A stretch of DNA of 64,000 nt from CAJGDV01 sp036667875. GTDB taxonomy: Bacteria > Bacillota_I > Bacilli_A > RF39 > UBA660. Location of the stretch: assembly GCA_036667875.1 (NCBI GenBank), contig JAVWTD010000002.1, positions 10,920 to 74,919 of the forward strand, read 5' to 3'. Position 1 is the stretch's first letter. Each line of letters begins with the position of its first letter. Shown in pieces: positions 32,385 to 40,078 of the stretch. A program made the translations under genes and the position numbers. The notes beneath the pieces are model-generated. The model was given only the letters and a program-made list of their open reading frames with translations. It was not told the origin of the DNA and did not search any database.

Positions 32385-32482
32385 GATATACCTAGAATAG
32401 GTGATTAATATTGAAATTTTGTTTTATCATGATGTTTTCAAGTACTGTGTATCTACAATCCATAAATATTAATATAAATTAA
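32385..32482 (+). other. Cassette boundary with a possible micro-ORF or gene remnant
   Basis: After the ZIP terminator there is a TGATATACC -10-like element, AGGTGAT at 32398-32404, and a TTG-started frame (32411-32482) encoding 23 mostly hydrophobic residues (MKFCFIMMFSSTVYLQS...). It looks like the front end of a gene lost when the neighbouring cassette was acquired. It could also be chance. Confidence 0.3.
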
Positions 32483-32511
32483 TTTACAATTAAATTTTAT
32501 TATGATATAAT
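32483..32511 (+). promoter_or_regulatory. Strong promoter of the ABC cassette, TTTACA-N17-TATAAT
   Basis: TTTACA (32483-32488) is 17 nt from TATAAT (32506-32511), with TG at 32503-32504. The leader holds a hairpin: TTTGTA and TACAAA, about 32515-32538. Confidence 0.75.
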
Positions 32512-32568
32512 TAGTTTGTAGTCTAGTAAGTTACAAATAGTGATAATTTTAAAAAAGGAAGTGTATGT

Positions 32569-33024
32569 ATGAATAAAATCAAAAATATTATAGTTATTTT
32601 TATATTAAGTTTTATATTTAATATAAGTGGTGTTTTCGCCTATATATCTAGTGTTGTTAGTTTATCTGATTTTCATTTACCAGTTACTCAGGTTACAGCA
32701 GTTATTTCAAATAGGCAAAAAAATGATATGGGTAATCAAGTTCTTAGATTAAGTTTTGTAAGTTTTAACAGAAATGTTGAATTTAGAATGCATGATAATA
32801 AACTTGAATACACTAATCGAAATTTTATAGAATTAAAATATAATGGTGGTAATCAAAATTTTGAATTAGGTTCATTTCTTTATCCAAATGATACTTTGGC
32901 AATGTCAGTAACTGTTCCTGGTACAAAACGTATTGAATTAAGAACTAGTGGTTATTTTCTTGATACAACATCCATCAGCGGAACTTGGTATTTATCAAAA
33001 AGCGATTATTTAGCAGATAAATAA
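32569..33024 (+). CDS. Secreted beta-rich protein at the head of an ABC cassette
   Basis: A 151-residue protein with a signal peptide (KIKNIIVIFILSFIFNISGVFA, cut near residue 24). The mature part of about 127 residues has no cysteine and is predicted to be a beta-sandwich: alternating strands around VEFRMHDNKLEY, NFELGSFLYPNDTLAMSV and KRIELRTSGYFLD, ending SISGTWYLSKSDYLADK. That ending resembles small secreted Firmicutes proteins encoded beside ABC transporters (DUF2712-like), where a final SGxW is common. It could be a secreted effector or bacteriocin, a pump accessory or a sensor. The Shine-Dalgarno AAGGAAG is weak to fair. The assignment is by inference. Confidence 0.65.
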   Translation: MNKIKNIIVIFILSFIFNISGVFAYISSVVSLSDFHLPVTQVTAVISNRQKNDMGNQVLRLSFVSFNRNVEFRMHDNKLEYTNRNFIELKYNGGNQNFELGSFLYPNDTLAMSVTVPGTKRIELRTSGYFLDTTSISGTWYLSKSDYLADK

Positions 33025-33062
33025 CATCAAAAAGAATTCTCCATTTTTTAAGGAGGTAAAAT

Positions 33063-33917
33063 ATGAAGAAAAAATTATTTCTTGTCGGTATATTATTAAT
33101 ATTTGGATTAGCATCAGTTACAAATGAGATAAAAATAGAAAACAATATGGCCAAACATTTAGTTCATTTAGCTAAAGAAAATCCTGAAATTTTAGATAAA
33201 TTCCCAGAATTAGGGAATGAAAATTACAAACTTGAAAAAATGGATACGATAAATTTTGTTTTTAAAAATTTGGGATCCGATGTACTTAAAAGTTTTCCAT
33301 ATATAATAATCTTAATTATTTTATTCTTTTCGTCAGCATCTTTATTTAAATTAATGAAAAGTAAAATTATAAGAGATATGTCCTTGCGTACTAGTTATGA
33401 TAAAGTTATTAAAAGAGAGATTATTAAAGCATATTCATATTCATTTGTACCAATATTATTTTTAGTAATTCTCTTTATTTTATCATTGTTTTATAATGTT
33501 AATTTTGATTTTAAAGATAGTTGTATAAAAAATATTAATTGTTACATGAGTGACACATCATTAAAATTTTTCTTTTTTTTAATTTTTAATCTTATAACTA
33601 TAACTCTTTATTATATAAATATTTCCTTAATTATGCTCAATTATAATAAAAACATTGTCTTAAATGTAATTAGTAGTTTTCTAATAATAATCGGAATTGA
33701 ATTGGTTCTTCAATGTTTAGTAGGACCAATATTAGCGGCAATTACAAATATTCAAAGTTTTGGTAATGTTTTTTCATCAGCTAATTTATGGTACTATGAT
33801 AGTTCTAGTTATTTAATTGCTACCATCTATTGTATTTTATCCTTTTTAATATCCTATATAATATTAAGAAACACATATAAAAAGAAAGAAAGAATTTTTA
33901 TTCAAAATGATAAATAG
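33063..33917 (+). CDS. Six-helix membrane protein, ABC-2-type permease candidate
   Basis: A 284-residue protein. The N-terminal hydrophobic segment (residues 4-20) is followed by an extracytoplasmic part of about 55 residues with polar helices (NNMAKHLVHLAKENPEILDKF), then about five more transmembrane helices (roughly 78-95, 123-145, 167-190, 197-225, 255-275). The cytoplasmic KLMKSKIIRDMSLR loop may contact the ATPase. AAGGAGG precedes the start. It overlaps the next gene by 11 bases. Sequence similarity to a named family is not evident to me. Confidence 0.65.
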   Translation: MKKKLFLVGILLIFGLASVTNEIKIENNMAKHLVHLAKENPEILDKFPELGNENYKLEKMDTINFVFKNLGSDVLKSFPYIIILIILFFSSASLFKLMKSKIIRDMSLRTSYDKVIKREIIKAYSYSFVPILFLVILFILSLFYNVNFDFKDSCIKNINCYMSDTSLKFFFFLIFNLITITLYYINISLIMLNYNKNIVLNVISSFLIIIGIELVLQCLVGPILAAITNIQSFGNVFSSANLWYYDSSSYLIATIYCILSFLISYIILRNTYKKKERIFIQNDK

Positions 33918-34593
33918 AATATCAAATAAAATAATTAATGAGCAAATAAAAGAGAAAAATACAACAATTTATCTAATAATTGCTTCTTTATTATTTCTAT
34001 TATTAACCAAGCAATATATAGAAATAGGAATTTTAGAATCAATTTCATCTATCTTAAGTCATTATATATATAATCCATTATTTTTTCTTCCAGTATCTTT
34101 TTTCATAAGTATGAAAGTTATAAATCTTATTCTTGAAAACAATAATCTTATTACAAGAATAAAAAATACCAAAACTATGCAAAAACTAATTATTGTTTCT
34201 ACACTTAAAGCAACAGCTATAAATTATCTAGTATTAATTATGCTTTTATTTATTGTTGAAAATATATTTAATATTTCTGGATATGGTTATTCAAACGAAA
34301 ACTTATATCAGTTAATAATGATAATTACTAAAAATTTATTTATTTTTGAAATACTAAATATAATATTTTCACTACTATATTATAAAATTAGCCGTATCAT
34401 ATCAGTAATTTTTTGTTTTGTAAACGTATCTATTACCGCTTTTTGTGATTTTCATATTTTAGGTTTTATAGGGACAAATCTAATAACAAAATCAGTTGAT
34501 TTAAATTTTTTTACTAATTTAATTATTAATTTAATTATATTTGTTGTAATAACGCAATTAAAAAGAAAGAAAAATTATGAAAAGTATAATTAA
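33907..34593 (+). CDS. Membrane protein, second subunit of the ABC cassette
   Basis: A 228-residue, very hydrophobic protein with about six transmembrane helices and an arginine/lysine-rich loop near residues 80-95 (LITRIKNTKTMQKL). It has no signal peptide and no recognisable motif. Tight overlaps with the genes on both sides (11 and 17 bases) show that it is produced with them. The size suits an ABC-2 half-permease or an immunity-type subunit. A role in export of the secreted protein is inferred from position. Confidence 0.6.
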   Translation: MINRISNKIINEQIKEKNTTIYLIIASLLFLLLTKQYIEIGILESISSILSHYIYNPLFFLPVSFFISMKVINLILENNNLITRIKNTKTMQKLIIVSTLKATAINYLVLIMLLFIVENIFNISGYGYSNENLYQLIMIITKNLFIFEILNIIFSLLYYKISRIISVIFCFVNVSITAFCDFHILGFIGTNLITKSVDLNFFTNLIINLIIFVVITQLKRKKNYEKYN

Positions 34594-35023
34594 GTATGAT
34601 ATCATTTCTTTTTTCACTAAAAACATGAAAATAATGGTGCTTTATCTTGTGTCCCTAATTTTAACCATAAATAGATGTAAAACAACATCAACAGACTATC
34701 TTTTTTATTTGAAATATGATAATTTCATAGACATAATTAATTTGCTTTTTTTATTATTTAATATTTTACTATCGGCTTACATTCCACTTTTTATAATTTA
34801 TTTTAATAAAAATAGTATGTTTAAAAACCGAATAAAACAAATGAAAATAATGATTTCAAAAATATTAGCAATTGCAATTATTATAGTTGCTTTTAGGATT
34901 CTGATACTGATTTGTTCCTATTTATTTATAAAGCAAATTTTTAATCCTTTAAAAAGTATTATAATTGAATTTATTATAGCAATAATAGTAATAGTGTTAT
35001 TTAGAAAGCAGGAAACAAAATGA
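34577..35023 (+). CDS. Small membrane protein, third subunit of the ABC cassette
   Basis: A 148-residue protein with about four transmembrane helices (near 15-30, 50-80, 100-120, 125-145). A cytoplasmic KNRIKQMKIMISK stretch around residues 83-95 resembles the coupling-helix region of ABC-2 subunits. The start overlaps the upstream gene by 17 bases and the end overlaps the ATPase by four bases (ATGA). Together the three membrane proteins give about 16 helices for one ATPase, more than a normal two-permease transporter. The family is not recognised. Confidence 0.6.
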   Translation: MKSIIKYDIISFFTKNMKIMVLYLVSLILTINRCKTTSTDYLFYLKYDNFIDIINLLFLLFNILLSAYIPLFIIYFNKNSMFKNRIKQMKIMISKILAIAIIIVAFRILILICSYLFIKQIFNPLKSIIIEFIIAIIVIVLFRKQETK

Positions 35024-35655
35024 AAATTGAACTTAAAAATCTAAAAAAAAGTTTTAAAGATAATATTATTTTAGATAATATAAATGTAACTTTTGAATCT
35101 GCAAAAATTACAGGAATTACTGGAAGAAATGGCAGTGGAAAAAGTGTTCTTTTTAAAATCATTTCACAAATATATGATTCTGATTTAGGATATATATTTT
35201 ATGATGGTGTAAAAATAGATGATTCAAATAATCATACGCTCGACATAAGAGTTTTAATAGACAAACCATGTTTTTTGGATGATTTAAGTGGGTATGATAA
35301 TTTAAAATTATTAGCAGAAATTCAAAATAAAATTGGAAATGATGAAATAATGTATTATGTTAACGAATTAAACTTGACCAATGATATAAATAAAAAATAT
35401 TATAAATACTCATTAGGGATGAAACAAAAACTTGGAATAATTCAGGCTTTTATGGAGAATCCAAAAGTAATAATTTTAGATGAACCATTTAACGGCTTAG
35501 ATAAACAGACTGTTTTAATAGTTAAAAAGATGCTTAAAGATGAAAGAAAAAAAGGTAAATTAATTTTATTAGCAAGTCATATTGAATCAGATATAAAAGA
35601 TTTATGTGATATTATTTATGAGATAGATAATGGTAAATTGGTTAAAATATTATAA
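35020..35655 (+). CDS. ABC transporter ATP-binding protein
   Basis: A 211-residue ATPase subunit. Motifs are Walker A GRNGSGKS (35-42), the signature YSLGMKQK (from 130), Walker B VIILDEP (150-156) with the following FNGLD D-loop, and the switch histidine in LLASH. It resembles single-domain ATPases of peptide- or lantibiotic-immunity-type exporters (the BcrA/CcmA-like group). The Q-loop is present but short (VLIDKPCFLDDLSGYDNL). It is the last gene of the cassette; a hairpin terminator ends at 35811. It is expected to power the three membrane subunits encoded upstream. Confidence 0.93.
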   Translation: MKIELKNLKKSFKDNIILDNINVTFESAKITGITGRNGSGKSVLFKIISQIYDSDLGYIFYDGVKIDDSNNHTLDIRVLIDKPCFLDDLSGYDNLKLLAEIQNKIGNDEIMYYVNELNLTNDINKKYYKYSLGMKQKLGIIQAFMENPKVIILDEPFNGLDKQTVLIVKKMLKDERKKGKLILLASHIESDIKDLCDIIYEIDNGKLVKIL

Positions 35656-35754
35656 TCGTAATATGATGAAAAGGAAAAAAACATTAAAACTTAATAACAT
35701 TATTGATTACCAATATTATAAATTGAAAATGATGTATTAGTAATTTTGACTTAA

Positions 35755-35811
35755 TGATATAATACATAGTAACATCAAGGATATACCTGGTGGTAATTAT
35801 GTGTTTTTTTT
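35755..35811 (+). terminator. Cassette terminator overlapping an extended -10
   Basis: A long imperfect hairpin has arms at 35764-35780 (ACATAGTAACATCAAGG) and about 35785-35802 (CCTGGTGGTAATTATGT), followed by eight T (35804-35811). TG-A-TATAAT at 35755-35763 abuts the 5' arm. This is either a terminator with an accidental -10 or a minute transcript of about 40 nt. Confidence 0.6.
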
Positions 35812-35883
35812 GACATATTTAAATGATTTTTAATTTATGGTATTAAAAGATTAAATTACCATCTTTTTAAAATAACAGCTTTA

Positions 35884-35903
35884 TGATATAATGTATAAGG
35901 GTG
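35884..35903 (+). promoter_or_regulatory. lspA extended -10 and Shine-Dalgarno
   Basis: TG-A-TATAAT (35884-35892) with AAGGGTG at 35898-35904. An ATG at 35891 lies inside the -10 and cannot be the start. Confidence 0.65.
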
Positions 35904-35908
35904 TTTAC

Positions 35909-36382
35909 ATGAAAAAGAAATTAATACCATTAATTGCATTAATTGGTATAATGTTAGATCAATTAATAAAAATTATAGTAGTAAAAAAACTAGATTTATT
36001 TGAGCAAATTGTAATAGTTAAAAACTTTTTTACTATAACATATGTTAGAAATGAAGGAGCTGCTTGGAGTATGTTCAGTGGACATTCAGAAATGCTTATA
36101 ATAGTAGCAATATTAGTTTTAATATTATTTTATTTTTACTTTATAAGAAATCAACAATTAAAGAAAGAAGAAATTATATTATATGGAACTCTAATGGGAG
36201 GAATATTTGGGAATTTAATTGACCGAATATTGACTGGTTCAGTTATTGATTATTTATCATTTACGATAATCAATAGTGAATTTCCAGTATTTAATCTAGC
36301 GGATATTCTAATAGTTGTGTCAATAGCACTTCTAGTAATAATTAGTTTTAAAGGTGAAAAAAATGAAAATAGAAATAAATAA
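35909..36382 (+). CDS. lspA: Lipoprotein signal peptidase LspA
   Basis: A 157-residue aspartyl protease in the membrane that cleaves prolipoproteins ahead of the lipidated cysteine. Four transmembrane helices are visible. Conserved elements are MLDQLIKII near the start, VRNEGAAWSMF, and the two catalytic aspartates D105 (GNLIDR) and D132 (FNLADI). The start ATG 35909 is set by the promoter position and the AAGGGTG ribosome-binding site. Substrates in this window include the small lipoprotein at 8.1 kb. rluD overlaps its 3' end, an arrangement common in Gram-positive bacteria. Confidence 0.96.
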   Translation: MKKKLIPLIALIGIMLDQLIKIIVVKKLDLFEQIVIVKNFFTITYVRNEGAAWSMFSGHSEMLIIVAILVLILFYFYFIRNQQLKKEEIILYGTLMGGIFGNLIDRILTGSVIDYLSFTIINSEFPVFNLADILIVVSIALLVIISFKGEKNENRNK

Positions 36383-37259
36383 TGAAGATTTAAAAAAAAG
36401 ATTAGATAATTTTCTGGCTGAAAAAACAGATTTCAGTAGAAGTAAATTAACTAAAATAATTAAAGATGGACAAGTATTAGTAAATGGTATGAAATCTAAA
36501 CCAGGTTATCCTCTTAAAGAAAAAGATATAGTAGAAATAAATTATGAAGAAGAAGATTATACGGCTTTACCAGAAAAAATGGATTTAGATATTGTCTTTG
36601 AAGATGATGATGTTATAGTTGTAAACAAGAAAAATGGAGTTGTTGTTCATCCTGCAGCAGGCAATAGAACAGGGACTCTTGTTAATGGATTAATGTATCA
36701 TTCAAAAGATTTATCAAGTATAAATGGTGAGTTCCGTCCAGGAATAGTACATAGAATAGATGCAGATACAACAGGATTATTAATGGTTGCTAAGAACGAT
36801 AAAGCACATGCTTATCTAGCAAAACAACTAGAAGATAAAACAAGTCATCGTGTTTATTATGCTCTTGTATGGGGAGTAATTCAAAATGAAACCGGAACAA
36901 TTGATGCACCTATAGGAAGAGACCCAAGAGACCGCAAAAAAATGGCAGTCACAAGTGACAATTCAAAAGATGCAATAACTCATTTTAGAGTAATTGAAAG
37001 ATATAAAGATGCAACACTAATTGAACTTAAACTAGAAACAGGAAGAACACATCAAATAAGAGTACACATGAAATATATTGGACATCCTATTATAAATGAT
37101 GCCGTATATGGTAGTAGTAAAACATTATTTGATAAAACAGGTCAATGCTTACACGCTAAAGAATTAGGTTTTGTTCATCCAACAACTCATGAATTTATGA
37201 AATTTGATTCAAAATTACCAGTTTGTTTTACCAATATAATGGAACAACTAGAAAAATAA
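36363..37259 (+). CDS. rluD: 23S rRNA pseudouridine synthase, RluD family
   Basis: A 298-residue enzyme: an S4 RNA-binding domain (residues about 1-60, KRLDNFLAEKTDFSRSKLTKIIKDGQVLVNG) joined to a pseudouridine synthase domain with catalytic D133 in HRIDADTTGLLMVAK (HRLD is more usual). Other family elements are VVVNKKNGVVVHP, GRTHQIRVHMKYIGHPI and the C-terminal LCLH-like QCLHAKELGF. The start ATG 36363 uses AAGGTGA inside the lspA end; an in-frame GTG at 36354 is part of that signal. It is translationally coupled with lspA. The modified site, probably helix 69 of 23S rRNA, is inferred from the family. Confidence 0.94.
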   Translation: MKIEINNEDLKKRLDNFLAEKTDFSRSKLTKIIKDGQVLVNGMKSKPGYPLKEKDIVEINYEEEDYTALPEKMDLDIVFEDDDVIVVNKKNGVVVHPAAGNRTGTLVNGLMYHSKDLSSINGEFRPGIVHRIDADTTGLLMVAKNDKAHAYLAKQLEDKTSHRVYYALVWGVIQNETGTIDAPIGRDPRDRKKMAVTSDNSKDAITHFRVIERYKDATLIELKLETGRTHQIRVHMKYIGHPIINDAVYGSSKTLFDKTGQCLHAKELGFVHPTTHEFMKFDSKLPVCFTNIMEQLEK

Positions 37260-37272
37260 AGGAGAGGGAATT

Positions 37273-38412
37273 ATGAACGATATAACAATGTCTACAAGTG
37301 ATGAAATAGTTATGAAACTACTACATTTCTTTGTAACTGAACAAAATTATAGCCCAATAGTATTAAAAGGGGCACAAAATGAAATTTGGTTAGAAAAATT
37401 AGATGGTGATTATAAAGTAGTAAGATTAGTTTCTAACTATATTCATAATAACGAACAACTTAATTTAGACCTATACAGAACAAAACAAATAATGAAAAGA
37501 ATCAAAAAGAAAACAATGTCTTTCTCTTTAAATACTTTAAGCGTTTTTGTAAATCTTGGAGATAATGTAAATCTATTACAAATACCAGTTGATGATATTG
37601 ATTGTGTAAACATTAAATCAATAGATGACTTTAAAAATTATGATTACATTATGGATGAATTTCCAACTATTACAAAAAAAACTAACTTTAAAGAAGAAGG
37701 ACTAGACTTATTTATAAAATTAACTACAGATATAGGAAAGAAAAATGAAATAGAACAAAAAAAAGCAGAAGATGTATTTACAAAAAGAGATCCTATGGTA
37801 ACTAAAATAATATTAGTTATAAATATAGTAGTATATCTATTATCTTTAATTATAGGACCAAATGCTGTTCTTGAGTTTGGCTCAAATTTCAAACCTTATG
37901 TTGTAAATGGAGAGTTTTATCGCTTAATAACAGCAGCATTTATACATGTTAATCTTCTTCATTTTCTATTTAATAATTATGCACTATATATTATTGGACC
38001 ACAAGTAGAAAATTTCTTTGGGAAAACTAGATATATTATTATTTATTTAGGAAGTGCCATTCTTGGAAATATGCTATCTTTATGCTTTAATGCAGATACA
38101 CCATCAATTGGTGCTAGTGGAGCAATATTTGGTATTCTAGGTGCTCTTCTATATTTTGGATATCATTATAGAGTTTACCTAGATGGAGTCATAAAATCAC
38201 AAATAGTACCTCTAATAGTATTAAATTTATTAATAGGATTTACATCTCCTACAATAGATAATGCTGCCCACATTGGTGGATTAATCGGAGGATTCTTAGT
38301 TAGTATGGCAGTTGGAGTTAAATACAAATCAAAAAAACCAGAAATAGTGAACGGTATAGTATTAACATTACTCTTTACAGCATTTCTAGGGTTTATGATT
38401 TTCTTTAGATAA
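37273..38412 (+). CDS. Rhomboid-family intramembrane serine protease
   Basis: A 379-residue rhomboid. The first about 170 residues are a soluble cytoplasmic domain of unknown fold, much longer than in GlpG and comparable in length to YqgP (GluP) of Bacillus. Then come six to seven transmembrane helices with HVNLLHFLFNNYAL in helix 2, the catalytic serine S282 in GASGAIFG and the catalytic histidine H333 in AAHIGG. It cleaves transmembrane substrates within the membrane; YqgP acts on a magnesium transporter. TPR repeats found at the YqgP C-terminus are missing. A Shine-Dalgarno GGAGAGGG is 8 bases upstream. Substrate is unknown. Confidence 0.92.
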   Translation: MNDITMSTSDEIVMKLLHFFVTEQNYSPIVLKGAQNEIWLEKLDGDYKVVRLVSNYIHNNEQLNLDLYRTKQIMKRIKKKTMSFSLNTLSVFVNLGDNVNLLQIPVDDIDCVNIKSIDDFKNYDYIMDEFPTITKKTNFKEEGLDLFIKLTTDIGKKNEIEQKKAEDVFTKRDPMVTKIILVINIVVYLLSLIIGPNAVLEFGSNFKPYVVNGEFYRLITAAFIHVNLLHFLFNNYALYIIGPQVENFFGKTRYIIIYLGSAILGNMLSLCFNADTPSIGASGAIFGILGALLYFGYHYRVYLDGVIKSQIVPLIVLNLLIGFTSPTIDNAAHIGGLIGGFLVSMAVGVKYKSKKPEIVNGIVLTLLFTAFLGFMIFFR

Positions 38413-38437
38413 GAAACTTTTAAAGTTTCTTTTTTTG
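38411..38437 (+). terminator. Rhomboid gene terminator
   Basis: AAGAAACTTT pairs with AAAGTTTCTT, followed by seven T. The xerC-type -10 starts four bases later. Confidence 0.9.
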
Positions 38438-38440
38438 TTG

Positions 38441-38458
38441 TATACTCTATATGGTGAT
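38441..38458 (+). promoter_or_regulatory. Recombinase -10 and Shine-Dalgarno, very short leader
   Basis: TATACT (38441-38446) and GGTGAT (38453-38458). The transcript would start at about 38453 and ATG is at 38462, so the leader is about 9 nt. Confidence 0.6.
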
Positions 38459-38461
38459 AGT

Positions 38462-39304
38462 ATGAAAGATTATCTTCTATATTTAAAAAAAGTTAGAAAC
38501 TATTCTGATAATTCAATTAAAAATTATGAAATTGATTTAAAAAAATTCTTTATGTTTTTAGAAAAGCATAATAAAACAATAAAAGAAGTTGATTATCAAT
38601 TATTATCTTTATATTTAGAAAATCTATATAATAAGAACTATAAAAGAGACACAATTGCAAGAAACATTAGTTCCATTAAAGGATTATTCTCTTATTTATA
38701 TGATAAATCTATAATTTCTTCTAATCCCACTTTATTATTGAGTAGTCCAAAAGAAGAATTGAAATTGCCAAGATACCTTACTATCAATGAAATAGAAGAA
38801 CTATTAAACAGTCCAAGTTTAAGTTTGAGAGATCAACTAATTCTTGAATTATTTTATTCAACAGGAATCAGATTAAATGAACTTGCTAATATTAAAACTA
38901 AAGATATTAATTTTAAAGAAAAAAAAATAAAAATTCTTGGAAAAGGAAATAAAGAAAGATATGTTCTATATGGGGATGTTTGCAAACGCAAACTAGAACT
39001 TTATATTAAAGATAGTGAATACCTTTTTTTAAGCAATAAAGGAACTAAATTAAGTAATTCAGGTATAGAATATATAGTTAAGAGTATCTTTAAAAGAAGC
39101 AATCTAAAGACCACTCTAACACCACACGTACTGAGACACACTTTTGCAACTCACATGCTAGATAATGGTTCTGATTTAGTAACAGTTCAAAAACTTCTTG
39201 GGCATACTGATTTAAAAACCACATCAATATATACACATGTCTCAAATGAACACTTAAGGCATGTATATTTAAATACTCATCCAAGAGCAAAAAAGAAACT
39301 TTAA
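38462..39304 (+). CDS. Tyrosine recombinase of the XerC/XerD family
   Basis: A 280-residue site-specific recombinase. The N-terminal SAM-like domain (about 1-85: YLLYLKKVRNYSDNSIKNYEIDLKKF) is typical of Xer proteins. The catalytic domain has the first arginine in STGIRLNEL, then HVLRHTFATHML (H-x-x-R) , LGHTDLKTT and the nucleophile tyrosine in IYTHVS. Length and lack of extra domains favour chromosome-dimer resolution over phage integration, and no att sites or phage genes are near. An upstream in-frame start (38435) lies inside the promoter and is not used. Whether it is XerC or XerD cannot be decided. Confidence 0.93.
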   Translation: MKDYLLYLKKVRNYSDNSIKNYEIDLKKFFMFLEKHNKTIKEVDYQLLSLYLENLYNKNYKRDTIARNISSIKGLFSYLYDKSIISSNPTLLLSSPKEELKLPRYLTINEIEELLNSPSLSLRDQLILELFYSTGIRLNELANIKTKDINFKEKKIKILGKGNKERYVLYGDVCKRKLELYIKDSEYLFLSNKGTKLSNSGIEYIVKSIFKRSNLKTTLTPHVLRHTFATHMLDNGSDLVTVQKLLGHTDLKTTSIYTHVSNEHLRHVYLNTHPRAKKKL

Positions 39305-39318
39305 AGGTTTCTTCTTTT
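39291..39318. terminator. Convergent terminator
   Basis: AAGAAAC (39293-39299) pairs with GTTTCTT (39307-39313). It lies between the recombinase gene and the convergent collagen-like gene. Confidence 0.7.
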
Positions 39319-39319
39319 A

Positions 39320-39940
39320 TTAATTTATTTTAGCACTTTCTACTTTGCATAGTGAAACAAATGTTGGATTTTCATTATTTGCAAGAACTATAACAACCAT
39401 ACCATACACATTCTTTAATACCTTACCCGTTGCAATAGGTTTTGAACCTGCTTTTAGTACTACTTTTTCAGTACCAACTGGTAAGTAATTTTTAAATGCT
39501 TCATAACAATTAGTATCACATCCAATTAAAGATTGAGTAGGATTTGGTAAATATGTAATTGTTTCATTATATTGTGCTCCATTTACCTCAATTGAAGCTA
39601 TTTTACAAAGAGAAATCACTTCATCTAGTGCACCACTTCCATTTACTAATTGAAGTAAATTAGGATTAGATGCTGGAATTAACGAACCTAATTTACCATT
39701 TAAAATTGTTCCATACTCTGTAGTTACTTTACACATCTTATTAGGATACAATATAATTAATTGCTCAATTACTTTTTTTAACTGGCTAACACAGTAACAA
39801 GTTGTCGTATTAGACATATTTCCAGGAATACCAGGTTCTCCCTTAGGCCCTGGACAACAGATAAACTTAGGTAAACATTTGTTAGATTCTTCGATTTTTT
39901 TCTTTATTCTTTCATAATCTTCATCTTTTTTACAATTCAT
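39320..39940 (-). CDS. Cys-rich protein with a short collagen-like segment (spore surface candidate)
   Basis: A 206-residue protein without a signal peptide. It starts MNCKKDEDYERIKKKIEESNKCLPKFICCP, then has a three-triplet collagen-like stretch (GPKGEPGIPG, residues 31-40) and a short Cys motif (TTCYCVSQL). The rest is a beta-rich globular domain with more cysteines (SLCKIA, GCDTNCYEAF, SLCKVE). Short Gly-X-Y segments joined to trimeric beta domains occur in exosporium and coat proteins of spore-formers. AGGAGG precedes the start. A spore-surface role is inference. Confidence 0.65.
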   Translation of the reverse strand: MNCKKDEDYERIKKKIEESNKCLPKFICCPGPKGEPGIPGNMSNTTTCYCVSQLKKVIEQLIILYPNKMCKVTTEYGTILNGKLGSLIPASNPNLLQLVNGSGALDEVISLCKIASIEVNGAQYNETITYLPNPTQSLIGCDTNCYEAFKNYLPVGTEKVVLKAGSKPIATGKVLKNVYGMVVIVLANNENPTFVSLCKVESAKIN

Positions 39941-40078
39941 TTTAAAACCTCCTGTGGTATGTTATGCTAAAACTATAAAAGATTCTACATAATAAAAAAT
40001 CAATGTAAAGAATTCTGTAAAGTAATTCATTTTTTTAATAACTTATGGTATACTTAAAAAGTATAGGAGAGTGAATAT

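Noticed and set aside
35663..35740. Small frame MMKRKKTLKLNNIIDYQYYKLKMMY after the ABC ATPase
   Set aside because: No Shine-Dalgarno, no promoter and low-complexity lysine-rich sequence typical of chance frames in AT-rich DNA.
38462..39304. Phage or integrative-element integrase
   Set aside because: Length, domain layout and neighbours fit a housekeeping Xer recombinase; there is no tRNA, att repeat or phage gene.
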